Origin: Clostridia bacterium
GTDB taxonomy: Bacteria > Bacillota > Clostridia > Oscillospirales > CAG-272
Reading direction: 5' to 3'
NCBI GenBank assembly: GCA_017453245.1
Contig: JAFTKM010000026.1
Span: 1-64,000 of the forward strand
Length of the DNA: 64,000 nucleotides
Every line of letters starts with the position of its first letter. Position 1 is the stretch's first letter. The position numbers and the translations under genes were made by a program. Below the pieces are notes generated by a model that did not search any database, had not been told where the DNA came from, and saw only the letters and a program-made list of their open reading frames with translations. Shown one piece after another: positions 27,313 through 36,267 of this stretch.

Positions 27313-27858
27313 TTACTTAAGTATTTTTCTGAATTTCGGGCGGAGTCTCTCCATATAGAAGCGCACCATCACCGTGATGAAGAAATCGTAGGCGATGAGG
27401 GCTACGTTGAGGAGCACCCAGGTAACTATGTACAGGGCCTTGCCCGATATGCCGAGGAAGTCCTCGGTGGGATCGATAAACGGGAGTCCCGTGATAAGCT
27501 TGATGCCAAAGAGCATCAGCACGAAGGCAATATTGCCGTATACGAGCTTGAGGGGCCACCAGAGGGGGCGCTTCAGCCTTTCTATATACCCCTTCAGTAT
27601 CGGGTAGATGCCGAAGAGGACGAGGTAGATAAACCACATCGCGCTGTGCTGGTAAAGAAGGAAGGTGCACAGCGTGGTGCATATCCACACAAGCCAGGTG
27701 TACGGTGAGCCAAGCTCGATATATACGAAGGCAACGAGCACGGAGGCAAGAGCAACGGCGGTGAGGTCAAATACCTCTATCACCGCGCCGAGCACCATAA
27801 AGACCGTGCCGAGCGCAACTATCATCGCGCTGAGGGTCAGCTTTTTCGTCTGCTTCAT
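27313..27858 (-). CDS. Hypothetical five- to six-helix membrane protein
   Basis: A 181-residue hydrophobic protein beginning MKQTKKLTLSAMIVALGTVFM, an opening typical of substrate-binding (S) subunits of ECF transporters and related small membrane proteins. About six membrane helices are visible. The ATG at 27858 is 1 nt beyond the stop of the J-domain gene, so they are coupled; a longer start at 27909 would overlap that gene. No ECF ATPase lies in the window, so a transport role is only suggested. Confidence 0.7.
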   Translation of the reverse strand: MKQTKKLTLSAMIVALGTVFMVLGAVIEVFDLTAVALASVLVAFVYIELGSPYTWLVWICTTLCTFLLYQHSAMWFIYLVLFGIYPILKGYIERLKRPLWWPLKLVYGNIAFVLMLFGIKLITGLPFIDPTEDFLGISGKALYIVTWVLLNVALIAYDFFITVMVRFYMERLRPKFRKILK

Positions 27859-27859
27859 A

Positions 27860-28504
27860 TCAGATGCAACGGATGAGGTCGCCGCCCATACATTCGCACA
27901 GACAGTCAAGGCAGATGAGATTCATACAGCAATCGCAGGCCTCATCGGAGGTCGAGCGGTAGCGTCTGCCGCCCTCTCCGTAATAGGTGCTGCCGTATCT
28001 TGAGCCCGCGGTGTTGAACATCTCCTTCGCCTTCTGGTATTCCTGATTGGAGGGATCCATCGTGCAGGCAAGCTCGAGCTCGCGCATAGCATCGGCGGTC
28101 TTGCCTCTCTGCATAAGGCAAACGGAATTTAAGAAGTGCCAATCAGCGGTGCGGTCATACTCGCTGACAGAGGCAAGAAGCTCCTCAGCCTCGCGGTATT
28201 TTCTCTCGTTGATCCTCTGTCTTATAGTCGTGTAGATTCCCGACGAGGAGTTGCCCTGAGTGTAGCCGTAGTTATAGCCTGAGCCCGAGGACGAGGAAGA
28301 CGAGGTGCTCGAGGTCCTGTCGCGCTGGATCTCGTCATACGCGGCGTTGATCTCCTGCATCTTCTCCTTTGCAAGCTCCTTTAAGGGATTGTTATCGTCA
28401 TAGTTATCGGGGTGATACCTGCGGGCAAGATTGCGGTAGGCGTTCTTTACCTCATCGTCGCTTGCTCCGGGTGACACACCGAGTATTGAATAGGGATCTT
28501 TCAT
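27860..28504 (-). CDS. J-domain (DnaJ-like) protein with Cys-rich tail
   Basis: A 214-residue protein. Residues 1-65 are a J-domain with the HPD tripeptide ([10 protein letters not shown]), which stimulates Hsp70 ATPases. A Ser/Tyr-rich linker, then a TPR-like helical segment (about 95-165, [18 protein letters not shown]), then a tail dense in cysteine ([19 protein letters not shown]). It is 2 nt from the preceding DUF5685-like gene and touches the next membrane gene, so these three form an operon. It is not the general chaperone DnaJ: the G/F and zinc domains are absent. Confidence 0.85.
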   Translation of the reverse strand: MKDPYSILGVSPGASDDEVKNAYRNLARRYHPDNYDDNNPLKELAKEKMQEINAAYDEIQRDRTSSTSSSSSSGSGYNYGYTQGNSSSGIYTTIRQRINERKYREAEELLASVSEYDRTADWHFLNSVCLMQRGKTADAMRELELACTMDPSNQEYQKAKEMFNTAGSRYGSTYYGEGGRRYRSTSDEACDCCMNLICLDCLCECMGGDLIRCI

Positions 28505-28506
28505 TT

Positions 28507-29367
28507 TTATTCCTCCTCACAGTCCTTATCAAGGAACTCTATCCTCTTGGTAAGGCCGAGATAAATAATATTTCTTACTATGTTTTCTATCGTAATCTTG
28601 TTTCCAAACGGAATAAGGTTTACGGCGTTTTCGAGCTTTTTACACTCGATAAGTAAAGCAGTCTTTACATTTTGCTTGTTTTCGCGAGTCAATTTCGCAC
28701 CGCCGTAGCTGATGACGTACGGATTATACTTGCCACTCTTCAAGTCGTCCTCGTAGTCGTCTATCGCGTCAACAAGGAGAATAAACTTGCCGAGGTGATA
28801 GCCGCACTCATAGGTGACGACTCTGTCAGAGCCCTCAAGACCGTAGGCGAATATCTCACCGAGAAGTTCACCAAAGAGCTCCGCGGGCTCGTCTATCGAG
28901 GGGCGTCTCTCCCTCTCGATCTCGGTTATACGCTCGAGTCTGTCCTTCACTGTTTCCGCAAGCGGCTCAAGGTCCGCACGCTTCTTAGCGGACGCCAAAA
29001 CCGGTCGCGTCAGGTTGACGAGCATCCTCTTGCCTACCCCCTCGTCAGCGAGGTCATCCTTCATCTTGTAGTAGGAGAGAATAGCAAAGGCTCTGGCGGT
29101 ATACTCTATCGCCGAGTTGTCGGTGAGCATACACTTTTTCTTCGCGGGGTGGGCAATACACCGTCTCATCGAGGAGCCAAGCTCGGAGTCGGGAATGTAC
29201 GCCATGCGCACAAGCGCCAGGAATACGCTGTCGTAGGTGATGGTAAGCGGCGAGAGGTTACCCGTATGCTTTTTCATCGAGCGGCAGATACCGCAGTACG
29301 TTGACTTGTAAAACTCGTGCTCTTTGACAAGCAGCTCTTTTATATCCGGCTTTACGTATCCAAACAT
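28507..29367 (-). CDS. DUF5685-like protein, isoprenoid-synthase-like Asp motifs
   Basis: A 286-residue cytoplasmic helical protein. An N-terminal [10 protein letters not shown] and [12 protein letters not shown] suggest a small metal site. Two acidic clusters, [10 protein letters not shown] (about residue 100) and [10 protein letters not shown] (about 205), sit where the two Asp-rich motifs of trans-isoprenyl synthase folds lie. This matches DUF5685 proteins, typically found beside a J-domain gene in Clostridia, as here. No activity is known to me. It is the first gene of a three-gene operon. Confidence 0.75.
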   Translation of the reverse strand: MFGYVKPDIKELLVKEHEFYKSTYCGICRSMKKHTGNLSPLTITYDSVFLALVRMAYIPDSELGSSMRRCIAHPAKKKCMLTDNSAIEYTARAFAILSYYKMKDDLADEGVGKRMLVNLTRPVLASAKKRADLEPLAETVKDRLERITEIERERRPSIDEPAELFGELLGEIFAYGLEGSDRVVTYECGYHLGKFILLVDAIDDYEDDLKSGKYNPYVISYGGAKLTRENKQNVKTALLIECKKLENAVNLIPFGNKITIENIVRNIIYLGLTKRIEFLDKDCEEE

Positions 29368-29499
29368 TTTTCCGCATCCTTCCCGGCCTTAAGCCATTTT
29401 ACAAGCATTTCCCTCTTTTTCTGCATCGCATACTTTCGCATTATAATTAGTATAGCATATTTTTTACACTTTGTGTTAACTTTTATAAAACTTTTTGAA

Positions 29500-29544
29500 A
29501 AAATATAAAAAATAAGATGCACAGAGATTTTCCATGCATCTTAT
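29500..29544 (-). terminator. Terminator downstream of tex
   Basis: A 10-bp stem ATAAGATGCA/TGCATCTTAT (29512-29521 with 29535-29544) followed on the minus strand by TTTTTTAT. Confidence 0.75.
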
Positions 29545-29600
29545 CTTTATCGAAATCTAACTTTTTTAATTTCTTCGGAGCGAGGGGATTTTGAGATAGA

Positions 29601-29661
29601 TTTGTCGTTCTTCTGCCCGAAGGCGTAGTTACCTACGACGAGCTAGGCGGAAAACGGCAAA
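29601..29661. repeat. Long imperfect hairpin after tex
   Basis: Arms TTTGTCGTTCTTCTGCC and GGCGGAAAACGGCAAA with GGCGTAGttacCTACG at the tip. It lies between the tex stop codon and its terminator. Single copy in this window. Confidence 0.6.
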
Positions 29662-29685
29662 TGTAGCCAAAATACACCGTTCCGA

Positions 29686-31875
29686 TCACTTACCAAGGCC
29701 TTTGCGGGTCAATGCAATACGGTTCTTCTTCAGATCCACATCCTTGATCAGCACCTCGATTACGTCACCTACCGAGAAGAGGTCGGAGGGGCGCTTTACG
29801 AACTTATCCGACATCTCGGAGATGTGGAGAAGGCCGTCGTGGTGTACGCCGATGTCTACGAAGCAACCGAAGTCGATTACGTTACGGACAGTACCCTTGA
29901 GCTGCATACCGGGCTTAAGGTCGGTGATCTCAAGCACGTCGGTGGAGAGGATGGGAGCGGGAGCGTCGTCACGGATGTCACGGCCGGGCTTCTCAAGCTC
30001 GCCGATAATGTCAAGGAGGGTGGGCTCACCGCAGCCGAGCTCCTTAGCGAGCTTAGCGGTGCCGTACTGCTCTGCCTTGAACTTGAGGAGTGCGAGGCTT
30101 GCGGTACCGACGTCCTGAGTGGTGAAGCCGAAGCGGCGGAGAAGGTCCTCAGCGATAGCATAGGACTCGGGGTGAACGCCGGTGTTGTCAAGAACGATTC
30201 TGCCGCCGGGGATTCTTAAGAAGCCCGCGCACTGGAGGAACGCCTTGTCACCGATCTTGGGTACCTTAAGGAGCTGCTGACGGGTCTTGAACTCGCCGTT
30301 CTCCTCTCTGTACTTAACTATATTCTTTGCCGCAGTTGCGTTAATGCCGGAAACGTAGGAAAGAAGCGAGTAGGACGCGGTGTTAAGGTCAACGCCAACG
30401 CCGTTTACACAGTCCTCAACAACGCCGCCGAGGGTGTCGGTAAGTCTGTTCTGCTTCATATCGTGCTGGTATTGGCCAACACCGATTGCCTTGGGCTCGA
30501 TCTTTACAAGCTCTGCAAGAGGATCCTGGAGTCTGCGCGCGATGGAGACAGCGCTTCGCTGCATAACGTCGAACTCGGGGAACTCCTCAGCCGCAAGCTT
30601 GGATGCGGAGTAAACGGACGCGCCCGCCTCGGAAACGATGGTGTACTTAACACCCTTGGGACAGAGGGGATCGCGAAGGACTCTCTCTGCGATAAATCTC
30701 TCGGACTCACGGGAAGCGGTGCCGTTACCGATAGAGATGATGTCAACGTTGTGACGCTTCACAAGACGGAGAACAACGGTCTTGGACTTCTCGAGGTCGT
30801 CCTCGTTGTCTCTGCCCTTGGAGCGGAAGGGATAGATAACCGCGGTGTCAAGCACCTTACCGGTCTGATCTACTACCGCGAGCTTACAGCCGTGGCCGTA
30901 GCCGGGGTCGTAGCCAAGCACTACCTTGCCCTTGATGGGGGAAACGAGAAGAAGGTTACGAAGGTTCTCGGAGAATACCTTGAGAGCGCCCTCGCAAGCA
31001 TCGTCAAAGAGGCTTGTACGAACCTCTCTCTCGATCGCGGGGAACAGGAGTCTGTCATACGCGTCGGTAAGAGTAGCCATAAGGTAGGAAAGCGCGGGAG
31101 ACTGCTTGTTGGTAACGACCTTGGAAACGAGCTGTGCAATACCGTCGTCCTTGTTAAGAGTTACGCTGACCTTGAGGAAGTCCTCCTTCTCGCCGCGGTT
31201 GATAGCGAGAACTCTGTGGCCCTTGAGCTTCTTGATAGGCTCGGAGAAGTCGTAGTAATTATCGTAAACGGAAGACTCTTCCGTAGTACCCTTGGTGGTG
31301 ATGGAGCCGTTTGCCATAGTGAAGGCTCTGAGGAGCTTACGGATCTCAGCATCGTTGGAAACGTCCTCAGCGATGATGTCCGACGCGCCCTGAAGCGCTG
31401 CCTCAGCGGTGGGAACCTCCTTGCCCTCCTCCTCGGAAATGAACTCAGCGGCATATACGTCGATCGCGGGATCGTAGCTGTCTCTCTGCTCCATAATGTA
31501 CTGAGCGAGAGGCTCAAGTCCCTTAGCTCTCGCAACGGAACCACGGGTAGATCTCTTAGGCTTGAAGGGTCTGTAAATATCCTCGAGCTCTACAAGAGTC
31601 TTTGCATTGTTAAGAGCGAAGGTGATTTCGGGAGTGAGCTTCTCCTGCGCCTCGATAAGAGCGGAGATGGTCGCTCTTCTCTCCTCAAGATTACGAAGGT
31701 AGGAAAGTCTGTCGTTAAGCTCACGAAGCGTGGTGTCGTCCAGACCCCCGGTAACCTCCTTACGGTATCTTGAAATAAAGGGTATGGTGTTACCCTCGTC
31801 GATGAGCGCAACGGTTGCCTCAACCTGTTCCTCTTTGACGCTGAATTCCTGCGCCAATGTCTTTAAAATATCCAT
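29686..31875 (-). CDS. tex: Tex family RNA-binding transcription accessory protein
   Basis: A 729-residue protein of the Tex/YdcI family, which binds nucleic acid and affects transcription. Domain order: N-terminal helical region, YqgF-like RNase H fold (VLGYDPGYGHGCKLAVVD near residue 325), helix-hairpin-helix pair (LLSYVSGINATAAKNIVKY, about 505-560), and C-terminal S1 RNA-binding domain (GMQLKGTVRNVIDFGCFVD, about 650-725). Length is standard. It follows the pseudouridine synthase gene after 58 nt on the same strand. Confidence 0.95.
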   Translation of the reverse strand: MDILKTLAQEFSVKEEQVEATVALIDEGNTIPFISRYRKEVTGGLDDTTLRELNDRLSYLRNLEERRATISALIEAQEKLTPEITFALNNAKTLVELEDIYRPFKPKRSTRGSVARAKGLEPLAQYIMEQRDSYDPAIDVYAAEFISEEEGKEVPTAEAALQGASDIIAEDVSNDAEIRKLLRAFTMANGSITTKGTTEESSVYDNYYDFSEPIKKLKGHRVLAINRGEKEDFLKVSVTLNKDDGIAQLVSKVVTNKQSPALSYLMATLTDAYDRLLFPAIEREVRTSLFDDACEGALKVFSENLRNLLLVSPIKGKVVLGYDPGYGHGCKLAVVDQTGKVLDTAVIYPFRSKGRDNEDDLEKSKTVVLRLVKRHNVDIISIGNGTASRESERFIAERVLRDPLCPKGVKYTIVSEAGASVYSASKLAAEEFPEFDVMQRSAVSIARRLQDPLAELVKIEPKAIGVGQYQHDMKQNRLTDTLGGVVEDCVNGVGVDLNTASYSLLSYVSGINATAAKNIVKYREENGEFKTRQQLLKVPKIGDKAFLQCAGFLRIPGGRIVLDNTGVHPESYAIAEDLLRRFGFTTQDVGTASLALLKFKAEQYGTAKLAKELGCGEPTLLDIIGELEKPGRDIRDDAPAPILSTDVLEITDLKPGMQLKGTVRNVIDFGCFVDIGVHHDGLLHISEMSDKFVKRPSDLFSVGDVIEVLIKDVDLKKNRIALTRKGLGK

Positions 31876-31933
31876 AAGATCTCCTTAAAAAGATGAAAAT
31901 TAACTACTTTTATTTACATAATATGAGATTATC

Positions 31934-32641
31934 TCACATATGCTTCTCAAGAGACGCGATCTCCTCGGCCGTGAGAAGTCTGTACTCACCGCGAGCAAGC
32001 GCGGTGTCAAGCTCTATATCTCCGAAGGATATACGCTCGAGTGTCACGACGCGGTTATGAGTGGATGCGACCATTCTCTTGATCTGGTGATACTTGCCCT
32101 CTGTGAGCGTGATAAGTCCGCCCATGCGACCCTCGTCGAGCACGATCTGTGCACTCTTGCACTCGTACCCGTCGGCTAAGGTTACGCCATCACGGAATTT
32201 CTCCTCTACGCCCTCTGCCATAGGCTCTGCCGCGGTGAAGCGGTAAACCTTCGGCACGTGGTGCTTGGGTGAGAGGACACGGTGCGCTAAAGGACCGTTG
32301 TTGGTAAGAATCATCAGGCCTGTGGTGTCTCTGTCAAGTCTGCCTACGGGAAAGAGCTCCATTTTGCGAAGCTCGCCGTCGAGCAGCTCGGTAACGACCG
32401 GAAGCTTTGAGTCCTCGGTCGCGCTGACGTAGCCCTCGGGCTTGTTTAACATAACGTAGGTGTATCTGCGATAGGATATTTCCCTGCCGCGGAACACTAT
32501 CGACTGTCTCTCGGGATCAACGTGACTCGACGAGTCCCTCGCGGGCGCTCCGTCAACCAAAACCTGCCCCGATTTACACGCGGCTCTCGCCTCGCTTCTT
32601 GTCGCAAGGCCCATATCCGATAAAAGCTTGTCTATACGCAT
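31934..32641 (-). CDS. RsuA/RluB-type pseudouridine synthase
   Basis: A 236-residue RNA pseudouridine synthase. It has an N-terminal S4 domain (MRIDKLLSDMG, RSEARAACKSGQVLVDG) and the catalytic motif VGRLDRDTTGL, whose first Asp attacks the uridine. The C-terminal KYHQIKRMVA is the usual second RNA contact. The ATG at 32641 is chosen because GGAGGTTG lies just upstream; a longer frame from 32683 lacks a site. It most resembles the enzyme acting on 16S U516, but target choice cannot be read from sequence. Confidence 0.9.
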   Translation of the reverse strand: MRIDKLLSDMGLATRSEARAACKSGQVLVDGAPARDSSSHVDPERQSIVFRGREISYRRYTYVMLNKPEGYVSATEDSKLPVVTELLDGELRKMELFPVGRLDRDTTGLMILTNNGPLAHRVLSPKHHVPKVYRFTAAEPMAEGVEEKFRDGVTLADGYECKSAQIVLDEGRMGGLITLTEGKYHQIKRMVASTHNRVVTLERISFGDIELDTALARGEYRLLTAEEIASLEKHM

Positions 32642-32955
32642 ATCAACCTCCACCACATTTCTCGCCATCATATATTTTAACATATTTTTCGCCGTTTGTA
32701 AAGAGGGTTTTTAAAACTTCTCTTTAAATATTTTAAATATATAAGAAGGGCCGCTAACAAATCGAGCACGCCAACTTAAAACTACTAAAAGAAACAAAAA
32801 CCTTCCATCTCTTAGTGCGAAACACCTTTTGTAGTCAGACTTATTAAGGATGAAAACCGATATCCATAAGGCAACCGAATAAAACAAAATTACATTATAA
32901 CGATTAAAATCCCCTTATTTTCAGAATAATATTAAGGAAATATCCCCTTAAAGAA

Positions 32956-32984
32956 TTGACAAATCCCTCATAATATGATATTAT
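32956..32984 (+). promoter_or_regulatory. Promoter of the Fic gene
   Basis: TTGACA, 17-nt spacer, TATTAT. CCCTTAAA (32945) and TTTAAGGG (about 32984) are complementary and bracket the promoter, a possible operator. The 310 nt upstream (32642-32955) are AT-rich and hold nothing else I recognise. Confidence 0.75.
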
Positions 32985-33012
32985 TTAAGGGAACGAAAGT
33001 GAGGTTAAGGTT

Positions 33013-34059
33013 ATGAGAACATTTAACTACTCAAAAATTAATGAACAAAAATGGGATTCAGAGCTTCTCAGCTTGATAGCGGCGATCTACAAAGAAGCCG
33101 GAAAGCAAGAGATGTATCTAAAGCAACGCCCAGAAGAGCTTGAAAAGCTCGTTGAGATTGCAAAGGTGCAAAGCACGGAGAGTTCCAACGCGATAGAAGG
33201 TATCGTTACGACTAACACGAGAATCAGACAGATCGTAGAGGATAAGGCCACGCCTAAGAATAGAAATGAGCAAGAAATTGCAGGCTACCGTGATGTGTTA
33301 AATATCATCCACGAGAGCTTTGATGCTATTCCTATTACGCCCAATTACATTTTGCAGCTTCATAAAATACTGTATAGCCATATGAACAACCCTGCGGCAG
33401 GCAGAACGAAGACAGTACAAAATTATATCAGTGCAACCTATCCGGACGGTAGTACGAAAACGCTATTTACTCCTCTTGATCCGTTTGAAACGCCTACTGC
33501 ACTTGAAAGCATATGTAATGAGTTTAATCGAGTAATCGGGAACAATGAGTTAGAACCGCTCATAGCTATCCCAATATTCATTCACGACTTCCTTTGCATC
33601 CATCCGTTCAACGATGGAAATGGCAGAATGAGCCGATTGCTAACAACCCTTCTCCTTTACAGAAGCGGCTTCTACGTTGGAAAATATATATCGCTTGAAG
33701 CAAAGATAGCCAAGAACAAAGACTTGTACTACGATGCACTTGGCGAAGCGCAGAACGGATGGCACGAAGGAAATGCAGATGCCGTTCCGTTCATCAAATA
33801 TCTGCTTGGCACGATACTTGCAGCCTATAAGGATTTTGAAGATAGGTTCGCACTCGTGGAAACGAAGCTATCGGCGCTTGAAACAGTACGACGCGCCACG
33901 ATGAATAAGATCGGTAGATTTTCAAAGCAAGATATAAGAGAGCTGTGTCCTTCGCTTAGTATAAGCTCTATAGAGGGTGCACTACGAAAGTTAGTTGCCG
34001 AAGGTGAAATTAAGCGTGAAGGAAACGGAAAGAATATCAGATATTTTAGGCTTAAATAA
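33013..34059 (+). CDS. Class II Fic family protein with C-terminal winged helix
   Basis: A 348-residue Fic protein. The active-site motif HPFNDGNGRMSR (His197) is complete, so it should transfer AMP or another nucleotide to target proteins. The inhibitory helix motif S-x3-E-G is in the same chain (SNAIEG, Ser58, Glu62), which makes it class II and self-inhibited. Residues about 290-348 form a winged-helix DNA-binding domain (IRELCPSLSISSIEGALRKL). It is a lone gene with its own promoter and terminator and AT-richer than its neighbours; a stress or regulatory role is more likely than a free toxin. Confidence 0.92.
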   Translation: MRTFNYSKINEQKWDSELLSLIAAIYKEAGKQEMYLKQRPEELEKLVEIAKVQSTESSNAIEGIVTTNTRIRQIVEDKATPKNRNEQEIAGYRDVLNIIHESFDAIPITPNYILQLHKILYSHMNNPAAGRTKTVQNYISATYPDGSTKTLFTPLDPFETPTALESICNEFNRVIGNNELEPLIAIPIFIHDFLCIHPFNDGNGRMSRLLTTLLLYRSGFYVGKYISLEAKIAKNKDLYYDALGEAQNGWHEGNADAVPFIKYLLGTILAAYKDFEDRFALVETKLSALETVRRATMNKIGRFSKQDIRELCPSLSISSIEGALRKLVAEGEIKREGNGKNIRYFRLK

Positions 34060-34084
34060 ACTAATATCACTAAATACATTTTTT

Positions 34085-34117
34085 ACGCGGCGAGGGTTTT
34101 CTCGCCGTTTTTTGTGT
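34085..34117 (+). terminator. Terminator of the Fic gene
   Basis: Stem CGGCGAG/CTCGCCG (34088-34094 with 34101-34107) followed by TTTTTTG. Confidence 0.7.
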
Positions 34118-34204
34118 TCTGCTTCCAAAAATCCGTGACAATCCGAGAAGCGAAATAACGGTGTTTTACAGCTACCGGTTTCCATCATAAATATTCCCTT
34201 TCGC

Positions 34205-34244
34205 TATGAAAAGCGCAGACGAAGCTTGGTGCCGCGTCTGCGCT
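34205..34244 (-). terminator. Terminator of the ABC exporter operon
   Basis: A 10-bp perfect stem AGCGCAGACG/CGTCTGCGCT (34212-34221 with 34235-34244) with a TTTTC tail on the minus strand. Confidence 0.65.
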
Positions 34245-34260
34245 GTGTTGTGATTATTTG

Positions 34261-34382
34261 ATGAATTGACACTGTGTGTCATGAATTGAAGCTATGCTTC
34301 ATGATTTCTCGTGCTTCGCACTCCATGAATTGAATTGCAACCTGTTGCAATTCATTGTGAGCTGTGCTCGCTTAGTCAATTC
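34261..34382. repeat. Hairpin-chain element, ATGAATTGA family, copy 1
   Basis: Hairpins TGACAC-tgtg-TGTCA, TGAAGC-tatg-CTTCA, GTGC-ttcg-CAC, ATTGCAA-cctg-TTGCAAT and GAGC-tgtg-CTC joined by ATGAATTGA-like linkers. It abuts the stop codon of the ABC exporter gene. A close relative is at 46497-46625. Confidence 0.8.
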
Positions 34383-36267
34383 ATTTTTGAGAAAGCTTCT
34401 CTTTCTCAAACTGAAGCATATAGAGGCCGTAGTATCTGCCTCTCTTGGCAAGGAGCTCGAAGTGGTTGCCCTCCTCGACTATCTCGCCGTGGGAGAGGAC
34501 GATGATCTTGTCCGCGTGCTGAATGGTGGACAGACGGTGAGCAACGATAAGCATCGTGCCGATGGACTTGATCTTCTCGAGCGAATCCTGGATAAGGAGC
34601 TCGGTCTCGGTATCGATATTTGCGGTAGCCTCGTCAAGAATGATGACAGAGGGCTTGTGGACGATAGTTCTCGCGAAGGAGAGGAGCTGTCTTTGTCCCG
34701 CGGAGAAGTTGTTACCCCTCTCTCTTACCTCCTCGTCAAGTCCGTCCGTGAGCTTATCGATAAAGTGGTCGGCGTTGACGTACTTGCAGGTCTTAAGCAC
34801 CTCCTCGTCGGTGATCGACTCATCGCGGAGGATGATGTTGGAGCGGATGGTTCCCGAGAAGAGGAATACGTCCTGGAGCATCTGTCCGAAGTGACGGCGC
34901 AAGGATGAGAGCTTGATGCTCTTTATATCAATGCCGTCGATAAGGATCTGTCCCTTCTGTATATCGTAGTTACGGCAGATGAGCGAAAGGATGGTGGTCT
35001 TGCCCGAGCCGGTAGAGCCGACGAAGGCTACGGTCTCCTTAGCATTAACCTTAAAGGACACGTCCTTAAGCACCCACTCGCCCTCGTTGTAGGCGAACCA
35101 CACGTTCTTGAACTCGATGTCGCCCCTGACGCTCTCGAGCTCGATGGCGTCGGGAGAATCCACTACCTCGGGCTCCATATCGAGTATGGTAAAGATCTTC
35201 TCAGCCGAAGCAAACGCCGACTGGAGTCTGTTGAACTGCTCTGCGAGGTTCTGTATGGGGTTGAAGAACTTGGAGGTATACATATAGAAGGAAACGAGCA
35301 CGTCGCTCGTGATCTTCTGACCGAGGAAGGAGGTATCCTTGATAACGCCTCTTGCAGAGAGGTAAAGCAGAGCAAGAACCGAGGAAATATAGAGCATATA
35401 GACCATAGGTCTGAATATACCGAAAACAAGTATTTCCTGATGCTTTGCCTTGCCGAGATGACGGTTTTTGTTACCGAATTCCTCAGCCTTTCTGTCCTCG
35501 CGGTTGAAGATCTGAGTCACCTTGATGCCCGAGAGATTCTCGGAGAGGAAGGTGTTGATATCCGTGGTCGCGTCCTTTACCTTACGGTAGGCGCGGCGGG
35601 AGAACTTTCTGAATATAACGGTAAAGAGAACGATAAACGGAACGAAGCACAGAACCATCAGGGTGAGCTGATAGTTAAGCAGAAGCATCGCCGCGAAAAC
35701 GCCGACTATGATGAAGCAATTCTTCACGAGGTTGACGAGAAGATGAGTGAACATCATTGAGATCGCGTTGGTATCGTTGGCAACTCTGGTAACGAGCTTA
35801 CCTACGGGAATCTGGTGCAGCTGAGAGTGCGAGAGCCCCTCAATGTGCATAAATACGTCCTCACGCATCTTGGAGAGTATCTTCTGTCCGACCTTCTGCA
35901 GAATGAGCGACTGGAAGTAGGTGGAGACGAGGGATACGATAAGAATACCGGCGTAGACTGCGACGTAGGAAAGCAGCTTTGCCATTCTGAAGTCCTCGGT
36001 AAGAAGCTTTTCGATCTTACCGATAAGAAGGGGGGATATGATATCGTAGGATATCGAGAACAGCATTATAAGGCCGACGAGCAAGAAGCTCTTTACGTGC
36101 GGCTTTAAGTAAACGAGAAGGCGCTTGATAATTTCCTTGTCCTTGATGTTTCTGTCAAAGCCGATGGCCTCCTTCTTATTCTTCATCAGGGCAAACGCGA
36201 GGATGAAGACGATCGAGAACGCGCCGATGATAGCGCCGAGGATCAGAAGAGGATAAAATTCAAACAT
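34381..36267 (-). CDS. ABC exporter half-transporter, canonical ATPase site subunit
   Basis: A 628-residue fused permease/ATPase. Six membrane helices (about 5-330, including an extra N-terminal helix) precede an ATP-binding domain with Walker A GSTGSGKT, signature FSAGQ, and Walker B plus catalytic Glu in ILDEATANID; the switch His is in VAHRLST. Its partner upstream has a degenerate site, so the two form a heterodimeric multidrug-type exporter. It starts directly after the partner's stop codon (TAAATG). The exported compound is unknown. Confidence 0.93.
   Translation of the reverse strand: MFEFYPLLILGAIIGAFSIVFILAFALMKNKKEAIGFDRNIKDKEIIKRLLVYLKPHVKSFLLVGLIMLFSISYDIISPLLIGKIEKLLTEDFRMAKLLSYVAVYAGILIVSLVSTYFQSLILQKVGQKILSKMREDVFMHIEGLSHSQLHQIPVGKLVTRVANDTNAISMMFTHLLVNLVKNCFIIVGVFAAMLLLNYQLTLMVLCFVPFIVLFTVIFRKFSRRAYRKVKDATTDINTFLSENLSGIKVTQIFNREDRKAEEFGNKNRHLGKAKHQEILVFGIFRPMVYMLYISSVLALLYLSARGVIKDTSFLGQKITSDVLVSFYMYTSKFFNPIQNLAEQFNRLQSAFASAEKIFTILDMEPEVVDSPDAIELESVRGDIEFKNVWFAYNEGEWVLKDVSFKVNAKETVAFVGSTGSGKTTILSLICRNYDIQKGQILIDGIDIKSIKLSSLRRHFGQMLQDVFLFSGTIRSNIILRDESITDEEVLKTCKYVNADHFIDKLTDGLDEEVRERGNNFSAGQRQLLSFARTIVHKPSVIILDEATANIDTETELLIQDSLEKIKSIGTMLIVAHRLSTIQHADKIIVLSHGEIVEEGNHFELLAKRGRYYGLYMLQFEKEKLSQK

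Noticed and set aside
30463..31773. A 436-codon open frame antisense to tex
   Set aside because: Shadow of tex, with no start signal.
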